Below, one piece after another: positions 7,782-16,640 of a stretch of 64,000 nucleotides of DNA (the stretch's first letter is position 1; each line of letters starts with the position of its first letter). A program made the position numbers and the translations under genes. The notes under the pieces are model-generated. The model saw only the letters and a program-made list of their open reading frames with translations. It was not told the DNA's origin and searched no databases. The stretch is from Phycisphaerae bacterium (lineage in GTDB: Bacteria > Chloroflexota > Anaerolineae > 4572-78 > J111). Location of the stretch: contig JANQQF010000104.1 of NCBI GenBank assembly GCA_028285035.1, positions 28,070-92,069 of the forward strand, in the 5' to 3' direction.

Positions 7782-9503
7782 ATGCAGCAGATGTTGCGTT
7801 ACCCATTTTTAATTGTTTTAACACTCGCAATAGCGGTATTGACCGCCTGTGGGGTAGAGCCAGAAACCATAACTGTTGTTGAAACAGTAGAAGTGGAAAA
7901 GGAAGTTACAGTTGTTGAAACAGTAGAGGTGGAAGTCGTCACCACAGTAGAAGTAGAAAAAGAAGTCGTCGTCACCGCCACTCCGGAAGCGGTCGTGGCT
8001 GCTGCTTCAGATGTGGAGCAAACTCTGGTCTTGGCTTCGGGCCGTAACCTTGGCCCCGGCAATCCCCATGACTACAGCTCCAGCTTTGTCTTGCTCGATC
8101 TGTTATACGAACCGCTGGTTCGCTATGGTCAGGACGGTACGATTGAGCCAGCTCTGGCCGAGTCGTGGGAGATTTCTGAGGATGGTCTGATCTGGACCTT
8201 TGCCCTGCGCCAGGATGTTACGTTCCACGACGGCACACCCTTTAACGCCGAGGCTGTAAAATGGAATATGGATCGCTGGGTTGGCAACGATCGTCACAAT
8301 TGGCTACCCACTACCAGCCGCATTGCCGAGGTTGAAACGCCGGACGAATTCACCGTTGTGCTAACGCTAAACCAGCCCTACTACCCGGCCATGCAAGATT
8401 TAACTTTGGTTCGTCCGGTCCGTTTTTTAAGTGCCGAGGGGGTTGATCAAGCGGGCGAGTTTGCTGAGGCTATCGGTACCGGACCCTGGCAAATTGAGTC
8501 ACTCGAAAACAACCAAGCCGTTCTGGTTCGCAACGAAAGTTATTGGGGTGAGAGACCGGCGCCAGAAAAGCTGGTGATTGAAGTCATCCTCGATCCTCAG
8601 ACTCGAATAGCGGCCTTGTTGAGCGGCGAAGTAGATATCATCGGTGGCGAGTATCTGGGCGGCATTTCGCTGGAGAGCTTGCCAGTTTTGGAACGTAATG
8701 AGGCCATCAACATCTTAAATGGCGATAGCCTGGTCAGTCTCTATATTTCCACCCAATATCAGCAGCCACCCTTTGATGATGTCCGGGTGCGCCAAGCCCT
8801 TAATATGGCGATTGATCGTGTTGGGATCAATAACGCTTTGTTTGGTGGTGAGGGGGAGGCAGCCCAAAATTTGATGCCGGGCAATATCCCCTATGTGGCC
8901 TTTACCGACACAGACCTATACCAGTACGATCCTGAAAAAGCCGCTGCACTCTTGGCTGAGGCTGGCTGGACCCTGAACGCAGACGGCATCCTTGAAAAAG
9001 ATGGCGAGTTAATGCAAATCGATTTGGTGGTGGATCAAGCCAGCCGGCCAGAGTCAGCCACGATGGCTGAAGTGATTCAAGCCCAGTTTAAAGAAATTGG
9101 CATAGAGTTGGAAATCCGCGCCTTTGACTACAGCGGCTGGCTCGATGCCTACTACGCCAACGATTTTGATTTACTCATGCGCTTCTCCTGGGGCCCACCT
9201 TACGATCCTCACAGCCTGCTGGCCGGCGCGTTTTCTAACACTGCCGGTGAGGAGACTACGCTCTCTTACGCCGACCCAATCCTGGATGACCTGATCAGTT
9301 CGGCGCTGGCTTCAACCGATGAAGCTGAACGCCAGGAGATTTACAATCAAATCTGGCAACTTCTTGACGACGAAGCGGCGGTCATTCCGTTAGTCTATCC
9401 TCAGCGAGTTTATGCCGTTAGCAGCGATGTCGAAGGCTTCCGCCTGGGCGGTACAGAGTATGACTCAGCCTACTCTGTACAAGACGTTGTTATTACCAAA
9501 TAA
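7782..9503 (+). CDS. nikA: NikA-like substrate-binding lipoprotein (probable cobalt/nickel uptake)
   Basis: The 573-residue lipoprotein has a signal peptide with lipobox LTAC (about residue 23). An acidic Val/Glu linker (VETVEVEKEV repeated) follows, then an SBP_bac_5 domain. Several segments match NikA rather than generic oligopeptide binders: LGPGNPHDYSSS, ALAESW, NWLPTTSRIA, YYPAMQDLTLVRPVRF, GTGPWQIES and WGPPYDPHS. ATG 7782 is 8 nt after GAGGAG. Control by a cobalamin riboswitch points to cobalt, or a cobalt/nickel complex, as the substrate; that is inferred from known B12-regulated Nik-like systems, and a peptide substrate cannot be excluded. The permease genes follow. Confidence 0.85.
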   Translation: MQQMLRYPFLIVLTLAIAVLTACGVEPETITVVETVEVEKEVTVVETVEVEVVTTVEVEKEVVVTATPEAVVAAASDVEQTLVLASGRNLGPGNPHDYSSSFVLLDLLYEPLVRYGQDGTIEPALAESWEISEDGLIWTFALRQDVTFHDGTPFNAEAVKWNMDRWVGNDRHNWLPTTSRIAEVETPDEFTVVLTLNQPYYPAMQDLTLVRPVRFLSAEGVDQAGEFAEAIGTGPWQIESLENNQAVLVRNESYWGERPAPEKLVIEVILDPQTRIAALLSGEVDIIGGEYLGGISLESLPVLERNEAINILNGDSLVSLYISTQYQQPPFDDVRVRQALNMAIDRVGINNALFGGEGEAAQNLMPGNIPYVAFTDTDLYQYDPEKAAALLAEAGWTLNADGILEKDGELMQIDLVVDQASRPESATMAEVIQAQFKEIGIELEIRAFDYSGWLDAYYANDFDLLMRFSWGPPYDPHSLLAGAFSNTAGEETTLSYADPILDDLISSALASTDEAERQEIYNQIWQLLDDEAAVIPLVYPQRVYAVSSDVEGFRLGGTEYDSAYSVQDVVITK

Positions 9504-9522
9504 ATAACTTGCATAATTTCGA

Positions 9523-9553
9523 GTCCCTAAAAGCTTCTAAAGCTTTTAGGGAC
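9523..9553 (+). repeat. Perfect 14-3-14 hairpin between nikA- and nikB-like genes
   Basis: GTCCCTAAAAGCTT-CTA-AAGCTTTTAGGGAC forms a perfect stem 19 nt after the nikA stop and 15 nt before the nikB ATG. There is no U-tract, so it is more likely an mRNA-stabilising or partial attenuation element that keeps the binding protein in excess. The purine-rich AGGGA that could serve as nikB ribosome-binding site is inside the 3' arm. Confidence 0.75.
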
Positions 9554-9568
9554 CAACCAACATCGCCT

Positions 9569-10501
9569 ATGTTTACCTATACCCTAAAACGGTTACTCAA
9601 TGCCGTGCTAATTCTATTGGGCTTGAGCCTTCTAGTTTATCTGTTGATCTATCTCTCACCAGCCGACCCGGCCCAGGTCATTGCATCACAGCGTTTGGGG
9701 CAGCCGGCACAAGCTGATGATGTGGCTCAGATTAAAGCCGAGTTTGGCTTGGACCAGCCTATCATCGTGCAATACCTGCGCTGGCTGGGGCAGACCCTGC
9801 AAGGCGATTTTGGCTATTCAATCCGCACCGAAAAATTAATCCAGAGCGAACTCCCCAGCCGGATCGGCTGGTCGCTACTGTTGGGCAGCGTGGCCATGGC
9901 GCTTGTTTTGCTGGTGGGAACAGCCGCAGGGATTTGGGCCGCGTTACGTCCCAATTCTTTGGTAGATTATGCCATTCGAATGGCCGGGCTAGCCGGTGTT
10001 TCTATCCCGGATTTCTGGCTAGCTTTTGTTTTGATTTTAATTTTTGCCGTTTACCTAAACTGGTTGCCCAGTTTTGGAGCAAAAAGTAGCTGGCACCTGA
10101 TTTTACCGGCAGTTACCTTGGCCGTTGGGCAAGCGGCCCGCCTCAGCCAGATCACGCGCTCTATTTTGCTGGACTCGTTGCGTCAAGAGTATCTCCGTAC
10201 AGCGCAGGCCAAAGGATTATCTCAGACCACAAGGTTATTTCGTCATGCGCTACCCAACATCGCTGTTCCCTATATCACGGTAGCCGCTTATCAATTTAGT
10301 GCGTTAATCAGCGGCACAATTATTATTGAAACGGTATTTTCCTGGCCGGGTTTAGGTACCTACTACATTGAAGCCGTGAATTTTCGAGACCTACCAGTGA
10401 TCCAGGTAACCGTGCTAGTGTTTGGGGCGATTATCATCCTCTCTAATCTGTTGGCTGATTTAACTTATGGTTTATTAGACCCGCGCTTGCGGCTGGATTA
10501 A
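9569..10501 (+). CDS. nikB: NikB/DppB-like ABC transporter permease
   Basis: The 310-residue permease (MFTYTLKRLLNAVLILLGLS) has about six membrane helices. The binding-protein-dependent permease signature QEYLRTAQAKGLSQTTRLFRH is followed by LPNIAVPYITVAAYQF. I chose ATG 9569 because family members begin with this amphipathic-to-hydrophobic segment; an in-frame TTG at 9509 would translate through the hairpin. It lies 66 nt after the SBP gene and 2 nt before the second permease gene. Confidence 0.88.
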   Translation: MFTYTLKRLLNAVLILLGLSLLVYLLIYLSPADPAQVIASQRLGQPAQADDVAQIKAEFGLDQPIIVQYLRWLGQTLQGDFGYSIRTEKLIQSELPSRIGWSLLLGSVAMALVLLVGTAAGIWAALRPNSLVDYAIRMAGLAGVSIPDFWLAFVLILIFAVYLNWLPSFGAKSSWHLILPAVTLAVGQAARLSQITRSILLDSLRQEYLRTAQAKGLSQTTRLFRHALPNIAVPYITVAAYQFSALISGTIIIETVFSWPGLGTYYIEAVNFRDLPVIQVTVLVFGAIIILSNLLADLTYGLLDPRLRLD

Positions 10502-10503
10502 TC

Positions 10504-11331
10504 ATGAGCAAGAAAAACCACTCATCAAACGGGTTACGAAGTCACTTCTTGTCAGTAATTGGGGCTGGCGCAGCCTTATTATTGATTGCAGGGTGTCTGG
10601 GGGCGCCTTGGCTGGCCCCATTTGATCCAGTTTCAATAGATTTATCCAGGGGCTTGCAGTCGCCCTCCATCGATCATTGGCTTGGCACCGATGAATTAGG
10701 GCGTGATGTACTTAGCCGCGTCCTGTGGGGCGGGCGGATTTCTATTACTGTGACCGCTATAGTTTTAATTGTGTCTTTGACAATCGGGGTGTTGATTGGT
10801 TTGGTATCCGGTTACTGGGGTGGTTGGGTTGATGAAATTGGGATGCGTCTCACTGATTTTGTCTACGTCCTACCAGGCATTATTTTAGCGCTGGCCCTAA
10901 TTGGCACATTGGGGCCTAGCATCTCAGCTTTGGTTCTAGCCCTGTCATTGTCGGGTTGGGTACGTTATGCCCGACTAACCCGTAGCCTGGTTTTTACTGT
11001 CAAAACAAGTGATTTTGTGTTGGCCGCTCACGCCATTGGTGCCACTGATAGCCAAATTATGCGCAAGCACTTGCTACCGGCCTTGATGGGGCCGATAGCT
11101 GTACAGCTAAGTCTGGATGCAGGTGTTACGGTACTGGCAGTGGCCGGTTTGAGCTTTTTGGGTTTGGGGATTCCACCACCAACGCCGGAATGGGGTACGA
11201 TGTTGGTTGATGCCCGCCCTTTTATGGATTACGCCCCACATCTGGTATTGCCGCCTGGTCTGGCAATCTTTATTTTAGTTTTTGGCTGCAACGCGCTTGG
11301 GGCAGGGTTGGAAGATTGGCTGCGGCCATAA
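10504..11331 (+). CDS. nikC: NikC/DppC-like ABC transporter permease
   Basis: The 275-residue permease has the N-terminal HWLGTDELGRDVLSRVLWGGR motif characteristic of the DppC/NikC half. Six hydrophobic segments and the EAA loop AAHAIGATDSQIMRKHLLPA follow. The start is 2 nt after the nikB stop; the ribosome-binding site is weak, so coupling is likely. No ATPase genes (nikD/nikE) follow; the next gene is a methyltransferase. The transporter therefore needs ATPases encoded elsewhere. Confidence 0.88.
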   Translation: MSKKNHSSNGLRSHFLSVIGAGAALLLIAGCLGAPWLAPFDPVSIDLSRGLQSPSIDHWLGTDELGRDVLSRVLWGGRISITVTAIVLIVSLTIGVLIGLVSGYWGGWVDEIGMRLTDFVYVLPGIILALALIGTLGPSISALVLALSLSGWVRYARLTRSLVFTVKTSDFVLAAHAIGATDSQIMRKHLLPALMGPIAVQLSLDAGVTVLAVAGLSFLGLGIPPPTPEWGTMLVDARPFMDYAPHLVLPPGLAIFILVFGCNALGAGLEDWLRP

Positions 11332-11384
11332 CCAATTTCCCTTAATCAAGATTCGTTTACTTTGTTAGAAAAGGAGATTTCTTT

Positions 11385-12185
11385 GTGGATACTACTTATA
11401 AAATGACTCAAACTTCCTTACCAACCGAAATTGATTGGGCCGACTGGCTGAAGCGCTGGGATAAGCAGCAAACTGGCTACTTACCCAACCGCGAGGCCCG
11501 CTTTACGACAATGCTTGATGTGTTGGAGGAATTGCTACCGCCCGACTTTACGGCACTCGATTTGTGCAGCGGGCCGGGGTCAATCAGCCAGCGCTTATTG
11601 GCTCGGTTTCCCCAAGCTCGGTGTATCGCAGCCGATCTTGATCCGTTGCTGATGGCCATCGGTCAGGCCGTAATGGGAGATCGTGATGGCAGGCTGCGTT
11701 GGGTTGAGATAGATTTGATGAAAGAAACTGATTTAGCCGCCGCATTGGGCATCGAGCAGGTTGATGCCATTCTCAGTACCACTGCCTTACATTGGCTTCC
11801 GGTTGAAAACCTGGTGCAGGTCTACCGCCAATTGGGCCAGTTAGTACGTCCTGGAGGGGTGGTGCTTAACGGAGATAACATTGACTTTGCACCACACCTG
11901 GACGCCTTTCAACAGGTTGCCGACGCGATCAAAGAACGCCAACAAAAAACCGCCTTTGAAGAACAGGGGATGGAAGATTGGAATAGTTGGTGGGGTGCGT
12001 TGGCCGATATTCCGGCCCTGGAGCCTTTGTTAGCCGAACGTGAACGCCGCTTCAATTGGCGTCCTGTAGATGTTGTGGCCCCAATTGCAGATATCCATGA
12101 GGCGGCTCTGCGCGATGCCAGTTTCCGGCAGGTCGGTGTTATTTGGCAGCATTTAGACGATCGAATCATTATGGCAGTCAAATGA
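11385..12185 (+). CDS. SAM-dependent methyltransferase, class I
   Basis: The 266-residue protein has motif I in ALDLCSGPGSISQRLL, an acidic motif II (IAADLDPLL) and VDAILSTTALHW at the motif IV position. This pattern is typical of small-molecule (ubiquinone/trans-aconitate type) methyltransferases. The GTG start at 11385 follows AAGGAG by 8 nt. It lies 53 nt after nikC and 52 nt before the MerR gene, on the same strand, so it may be in the riboswitch-controlled unit. The substrate is unknown. Confidence 0.75.
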   Translation: MDTTYKMTQTSLPTEIDWADWLKRWDKQQTGYLPNREARFTTMLDVLEELLPPDFTALDLCSGPGSISQRLLARFPQARCIAADLDPLLMAIGQAVMGDRDGRLRWVEIDLMKETDLAAALGIEQVDAILSTTALHWLPVENLVQVYRQLGQLVRPGGVVLNGDNIDFAPHLDAFQQVADAIKERQQKTAFEEQGMEDWNSWWGALADIPALEPLLAERERRFNWRPVDVVAPIADIHEAALRDASFRQVGVIWQHLDDRIIMAVK

Positions 12186-12237
12186 TGAGCAACTCGGACT
12201 TGTATGACGTCTGGTGAACCGATGCAAGGAGTTCTTA

Positions 12238-12681
12238 ATGAATTCAACCCAAGAACAGCCTGTTATGAGACTGCTCACTATCGGTCAATTGGCTAAACGA
12301 GTTGGGGTGCGAACTTCGACCCTGCGTTATTACGAGGAGCAAGCCTTACTCACACCCACAAGCCGTTCTGATGCGGGCTACCGCCTATATGATGAACAAG
12401 CCGAGCAGAATTTACTATTCATTCAACGTGCTCAGCGGCTTGGTTTCTTGCTAAGTGATATCCGCACGTTACTCAAGGGTCGACAAAGTCAGGGCCTGTC
12501 GGATGAAATGCTGCTGCAGATTGCTGAGGATCGCTATCTGATTGAGGCGGATTGCCAAACCCACAGTCATCATCAGCAACTTCCGGAGTTGATGCACAGT
12601 GATCAAGGCTATCTCTTCATCGCTCACGGTGAGCATGCTTTCATTTTTGCTCGCCTCCTCCTGGCATTGGAACGATCTTAG
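12238..12681 (+). CDS. MerR-family metal-responsive regulator
   Basis: The 147-residue protein has the MerR helix-turn-helix (LTIGQLAKRVGVRTSTLRYYEEQALL), then SDAGYRLYDE and the long helix region. The C-terminal part contains DCQTHSHHQQ and IAHGEHAF, a Cys/His set that could bind metal, but the usual C-X(n)-C loop of CueR/ZntR is not evident. ATG 12238 follows AAGGAG. A textbook MerR promoter lies 155 nt downstream, ahead of a cysteine-rich microprotein, and is its probable target. Which metal it senses is not determined. Confidence 0.85.
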   Translation: MNSTQEQPVMRLLTIGQLAKRVGVRTSTLRYYEEQALLTPTSRSDAGYRLYDEQAEQNLLFIQRAQRLGFLLSDIRTLLKGRQSQGLSDEMLLQIAEDRYLIEADCQTHSHHQQLPELMHSDQGYLFIAHGEHAFIFARLLLALERS

Positions 12682-12720
12682 AATAGGCTACATTTCAATC
12701 CGTGCCTCCAATCATCGCTT

Positions 12721-12806
12721 GGGACTAAAGCCGCCACGCTATTTCAGGTTAAAGGAGGCTAAAGTCCCCTAACTAGCCTGCTTCAGCGGGCTTCAACCTA
12801 TGATAG
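12721..12806. repeat. Palindromic repeat (REP-like)
   Basis: GGGACTAAAGCCGCC (12721-12735) pairs at 12 of 15 positions with GGAGGCTAAAGTCCC (12754-12768). A second hairpin AGCCTGC-TTC-AGCGGGCTT follows at about 12775-12793. Such 'GGGACTAAAGCC' units resemble Y1-transposase-associated repeats. The 250-nt gap between the MerR gene and the microprotein contains this and the promoter below. Confidence 0.6.
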
Positions 12807-12835
12807 CCTGATTTCACCCAAATTCAAATTGCCTC

Positions 12836-12867
12836 TTGACCTTCAACCTAGGTTGAAGGTGTATACT
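12836..12867 (+). promoter_or_regulatory. MerR-type promoter with an overlong spacer and palindromic operator
   Basis: The -35 TTGACC (12836-12841) and -10 TATACT (12862-12867) are 20 bp apart. That is longer than the optimal 17 and diagnostic of MerR-activated promoters. The spacer is occupied by a 22-bp perfect palindrome (12839-12860; half-site ACCTTCAACCT). It points to the microprotein at 12934 and most likely answers to the MerR protein encoded upstream. Confidence 0.85.
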
Positions 12868-12933
12868 ACTTTCATCTACAAATAAATTCTCTGTCGTAGA
12901 ACAATAGGTTCATAAAATAAGGAGGTAAACAAC

Positions 12934-13035
12934 ATGCATACATCAGAAACCAATGTATTGGCTAAATGCAATTGTGAGCATTGCAATTGCGAAGCCGAGG
13001 TTTGCGAATGTAATTGCGATCACTGCTGCAACTAG
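12934..13035 (+). CDS. Metallothionein-like cysteine-rich microprotein (33 aa)
   Basis: A 33-residue frame with nine cysteines and three histidines. After an 11-residue leader (MHTSETNVLAK) come CNC, CNC, CECNC and CC motifs with intervening EH and DH pairs. The ribosome-binding site is optimal (AAGGAGG, 12918-12924, about 9 nt upstream of ATG). The MerR-type promoter lies 67 nt before the start. The KCNCEHCNCE segment resembles the beginning of bacterial SmtA metallothioneins (KCACPSCNC), but the zinc-finger half of SmtA is absent. A metal-sequestering peptide is the natural reading. Translation and metal binding are unproven. Confidence 0.75.
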   Translation: MHTSETNVLAKCNCEHCNCEAEVCECNCDHCCN

Positions 13036-13268
13036 AGTCGCACATTCAAATATATCGGCATAGGTGTCAGGTCAGGGTTGCGGGATTGGTTTTGAAATTA
13101 CATTAGAATGGTCAAATTCCTTGCCCAAATGCCTGATCCCAAGTAAAATAAAGGACTTATGGAGTGGTTAAACTCTGTAGGTCTTTTGTCATTGATACAC
13201 CTGATTGATTGTAGAAATCGAGGGGTTTATTGCGAGTACCTAAGTCACCAGCAGCGGCTTTTATAAAT

Positions 13269-13381
13269 CAGGACTTACGCAGAATACAGGTTAAATATCG
13301 ATTGAGCCTGTCGAAACCAGATATTTTGTCCCACAAAACTTTACTTTCGGCAGGCTCAATCAACGTTTTGCGTTAGTCCTG
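13269..13381. repeat. Palindromic repeat with nested arms (TGAGCCTGTCGAAA type)
   Basis: Outer arms CAGGACTTACGCA (13269-13281) and TGCGTTAGTCCTG (13369-13381) enclose inner arms ATTGAGCCTGTCGAAA (13301-13316) and TTTCGGCAGGCTCAAT (13345-13360). A related copy lies at 29443-29515. It fills much of the gap between the microprotein and the NicO-type gene; the rest of 13036-13430 shows nothing I can name. Confidence 0.75.
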
Positions 13382-13430
13382 TAAGTATGAAAGCCACTCA
13401 ACTAATCGTGATTTATATTTTTTCGATATA

Positions 13431-13449
13431 AATGAGAAATTATCTCAAA
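13431..13449. promoter_or_regulatory. FUR-family (Zur-like) operator, third site
   Basis: AATGAGA-AATTA-TCTCAAA matches the perfect palindromes at 234-252 and 295-313 at 15 of 19 positions and keeps the AATGAGA/TCTCA core. It lies about 190 nt before the NicO-type transporter start, next to AT-rich DNA suitable for a promoter. A shared regulator of the COG0523 operon and this transporter is inferred. Confidence 0.5.
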
Positions 13450-13635
13450 TAACTTGAGCATATCAAACCCTCAGGTTGTTGTTACGAAAATGCTATGGTA
13501 TTGCTATTTTATCTTGCGCTGTTAATCCTTAAACGATTTCATATCAGACATATTTTGAAATTAGGGCATTCCGGCTACATTATCAATAAATTAAACTTTG
13601 ATATCCCAACAACTATAGTTTGGAGAGGCTTGTCT

Positions 13636-16149
13636 GTGAAACCCTTACATCTTATCGCTCTGATTTTTCTTTTGCTTATCATAGGATTGAAGGCTAACCC
13701 TGCCCAGGCCCATCCGGCTGATATGTTTTTCCAATCTCATGCCATTCAATTAACCTCGGATGGGATCGATATTATCTGGTCTATTACACCCGGCTCGTTG
13801 ATTGTACCGCTCGTTTGGAGTGATGCTGATCAGGATTACGATGGTTCAGTTACGGCTGCCGAAGCTAAAACGTGGGTTGAGCAATACCTCGTTGAATATA
13901 CAGGCAGCGTTAACAACACATCATTACCATTAGAACTTGAGGCTGTTGAGTGGCCTACTTCATTAGAAAATTTTCAGATTGGCAACGAAACCATTGCTAT
14001 CCACCTCAAGGCAGATTGGCCCGCCGAATTACCCAATGACTCTCTGTTCAGCCTGCGCAACCAATTTGAAGAAGCCATTACCATCAACTGGTTTTCAATT
14101 CAGGCCGAAGGTGACGTTGGATTTCATTCCCCACAGCAAACACAAGGTGCATTACAGTTCAATGGAGTCTTACCCGACGATACCCAATCACCCACCACAA
14201 TGAAGGTCTGGGATAGTGGCACACCCTCTCTCGAGGCCGCCGCCGCAAAAACGCTGGGGCTTACCTCGATCACCGAGGAAGCAACTGATACCACATTACC
14301 CGAGGACCCAAGGCCTGCCGCAAGATTGGCATCCCTCATGCGTAGCCAGAATTTATCGATCACATTTTTCCTAGTAGCTTTTGCTATTGCTGGAGTATTG
14401 GGATCACTACACGCATTAACGCCGGGACACGGCAAAACGGTGGTGGCGGCTTATTTGGTCGGCGCAAAGGGAACCACGTTGCATGCTATTAGTTTGGGAG
14501 CTATTGTAACTCTGACCCACACTGGCTCGGTATTTGCCTTGGGGTTAGTCGCGCTGGCTGCCTCTCAATATATTTTGCCGACCAGCCTCTTCCCAATTTT
14601 AGAAATTATTTCAGGCTTGCTAATTGTGGGCTTGGGGGGGTATTTGCTTTACTATCGATGGGCGGCACACCGAGCAGGTCAGCATCATCACCACGATCAT
14701 TCACACCATCATCATGGTCACGACCACGATCATCATCATCATCACGATATTCCCGATAAAATTACCTGGCGCTCGCTGATAACGCTTGGAGTGAGCGGCG
14801 GTCTGGTTCCCTGCCCCGATGCTATTGCCATCTTACTGATTGCCATTACCATCAATCGCATTTTGCTAGGGTTATCGTTAATCGTGGCCTTTAGCCTGGG
14901 ATTGGCTCTAGTTTTGATTGTGATTGGTTTGGTTCTGGTACATAGCCGTCGGCTGTTTGACCGGATGGACGCCTTTAATCGCATTGCACCGGTAATGCCT
15001 CTGGTGAGTGCCGTTATTGTGTTGCTGCTCGGTGTCGTCTTAACTTATAATGCTATATTAGGCCCAGAAGTGCTGGCGTTCGCCCATGACGAAATTGTCG
15101 CCATCGAAACAATCCCTGAAAATGAATTGTCTCAAGCAGAGGCTCAAGCAAAACAGGATTCGATAGATGAGGCCAAAATTCTTTACATTGCTCAAGATGA
15201 CCAGCGTCACCCTCAACTTTTTGTTCATCCATTGAACAACAATGAACCCAAGTTCATCACCCAAGCGCCATCAGGCATCCGCACCTATTATCTTTCGCCT
15301 GATGGCGACAAGATTGTCTACACCACTCAACGCGATGATGGGGGGTCGGAGCTATGGTTCATTAGCAGTGAGGGGAGTGATCAACGCCAACTTTTGGTTT
15401 GCCCGGAGGTTGCTTGCGACGGTGTTGCCTGGTCTCCCGATGCGCAACGAATTGTATATGAAAAGCGAGAGATTGCTTCCCCGGAAAATCCATTGGGGCT
15501 GCCTTCGCTGTGGTGGTTTGCGATTGATAGTGGGGAAACTCAATTGGTCTTTCCTAATAGCCAATGGTCGGGCTTCAATCCAAGCTGGTCGCCGGATGGG
15601 CAATGGATCAGTTACACCTCGGCGGGAAGCGGACAAATCGAGCTTTATAACCTAGTCGATGGACGTCGCCATACCCTCGACAACCAGGTTGGGGGAAATG
15701 TCGCGTGGCATCCAAACGCCAAATCCATTTTATTCCAAGATGTTCAGACCAAACCTGAAGGCTTCTTCATCCATCTGCTAAACTTTGACCTGGACAGTGG
15801 TGCAACTATAAATTTGAGTGAGGCAGCCAATGCTGAAGATAGTAATTCTGTAGCCTGGTCACCTGACGGTGAGCAGGTTGCCGTGGTGCGGCGCATATCC
15901 ACAGCTTCCAACAGCGCCAGAGGCAATCAAATTTGGGTGATGCGCCCTGATGGGAGTGAAGCGCAACAACTCACCAATCAACCCAACATTTTCTATAGTA
16001 CGGTAGCCTGGTCGCGTGACGGCCAACACTTGCTGTTCCAGCAAACCTTACTGGGGGGAGATGGTAAATCAGAAATTTGGATGATCAGCGTGGAAACCAA
16101 CCAGTTGCAACGCCTTGGATTGGGGCGTTGGCCGAATTGGTTGCCTTGA
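13636..16149 (+). CDS. NicO/RcnA-family metal transporter fused to a TolB-like six-bladed propeller
   Basis: The 837-residue protein has four parts. First is a signal peptide (cleavage near AQA-HP). Second is an extracytoplasmic region with an EF-hand-like loop ([14 protein letters not shown]). Third is a NicO membrane domain with [10 protein letters not shown] (about residue 258), a very His-rich loop (about 350-370) and [10 protein letters not shown]. Fourth, from about residue 510, is a C-terminal propeller with six PD40/TolB repeats (YLSPDG, AWSPDA, SWSPDG, AWHPNA, AWSPDG, AWSRDG). GTG 13636 follows GGAGAGG by 7 nt and opens directly into the signal peptide; an upstream ATG at 13495 would add an implausible extension. 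NicO/RcnA proteins move nickel or cobalt. The FUR-type operator hints at zinc. The direction of transport is unknown. Confidence 0.85.
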   Translation: MKPLHLIALIFLLLIIGLKANPAQAHPADMFFQSHAIQLTSDGIDIIWSITPGSLIVPLVWSDADQDYDGSVTAAEAKTWVEQYLVEYTGSVNNTSLPLELEAVEWPTSLENFQIGNETIAIHLKADWPAELPNDSLFSLRNQFEEAITINWFSIQAEGDVGFHSPQQTQGALQFNGVLPDDTQSPTTMKVWDSGTPSLEAAAAKTLGLTSITEEATDTTLPEDPRPAARLASLMRSQNLSITFFLVAFAIAGVLGSLHALTPGHGKTVVAAYLVGAKGTTLHAISLGAIVTLTHTGSVFALGLVALAASQYILPTSLFPILEIISGLLIVGLGGYLLYYRWAAHRAGQHHHHDHSHHHHGHDHDHHHHHDIPDKITWRSLITLGVSGGLVPCPDAIAILLIAITINRILLGLSLIVAFSLGLALVLIVIGLVLVHSRRLFDRMDAFNRIAPVMPLVSAVIVLLLGVVLTYNAILGPEVLAFAHDEIVAIETIPENELSQAEAQAKQDSIDEAKILYIAQDDQRHPQLFVHPLNNNEPKFITQAPSGIRTYYLSPDGDKIVYTTQRDDGGSELWFISSEGSDQRQLLVCPEVACDGVAWSPDAQRIVYEKREIASPENPLGLPSLWWFAIDSGETQLVFPNSQWSGFNPSWSPDGQWISYTSAGSGQIELYNLVDGRRHTLDNQVGGNVAWHPNAKSILFQDVQTKPEGFFIHLLNFDLDSGATINLSEAANAEDSNSVAWSPDGEQVAVVRRISTASNSARGNQIWVMRPDGSEAQQLTNQPNIFYSTVAWSRDGQHLLFQQTLLGGDGKSEIWMISVETNQLQRLGLGRWPNWLP

Positions 16150-16259
16150 TTTTGCCCTATTTACCTTTGTGTATCGGTGGAATGGTACACGCTGGATGAT
16201 TGTAGAGTATCATTCTTCACAAATGCCGGAGTAAAACAATCGATCACTTGGAGCTTATA

Positions 16260-16583
16260 ATGAATAATGCAATTGTTGGAAACCTCAAATTCAATGAGGC
16301 GGGACTCACCCCGACCATTGTTCAGGATTCCAACATGCAAGAGGTGCTAATGATGGCCTGGATGAATGCAGAGAGCCTTCAACAAACGCTTGATATGGGC
16401 GAAACGGTCTTCTGGAGTCGCAGTCGGCAGGAGTTGTGGCATAAGGGTGCGACCAGTGGTAACACCCAAAAGGTTCAATCAATCAACTACGATTGTGATG
16501 GAGATACTCTGCTGATCAAAGTAGATCCTGCCGGACCAGCCTGCCATACCGGCGCAATCAGTTGCTTTTTTACGCAGATTTAG
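16260..16583 (+). CDS. hisI: Phosphoribosyl-AMP cyclohydrolase
   Basis: The 107-residue, single-domain HisI hydrolyses PR-AMP in histidine synthesis. The motifs [25 protein letters not shown] and [12 protein letters not shown] are intact, including the three cysteines that bind zinc (in DCDGD, PACH and ISCF). ATG 16260 has TTGGAG upstream; a TTG at 16248 is in frame but disfavoured. No other his genes are nearby. A stand-alone copy of a zinc enzyme after a probable metal-regulated transporter could be a low-metal paralog, which is inference. Confidence 0.9.
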   Translation: MNNAIVGNLKFNEAGLTPTIVQDSNMQEVLMMAWMNAESLQQTLDMGETVFWSRSRQELWHKGATSGNTQKVQSINYDCDGDTLLIKVDPAGPACHTGAISCFFTQI

Positions 16584-16640
16584 GGAATGTTAGAAAAATA
16601 ATTAACCCAAAATAATGCAGTAATAGTTAGGAGATATAAA

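Noticed and set aside
13495..13635. ATG-initiated N-terminal extension of the NicO-propeller protein
   Set aside because: The extension would bury the signal peptide; GTG 13636 has a good ribosome-binding site directly before it.
14680..14750. CAT/CAC-rich stretch looked at as a simple-sequence repeat
   Set aside because: It is in frame and encodes the His-rich metal loop of the transporter, so it is functional coding sequence.
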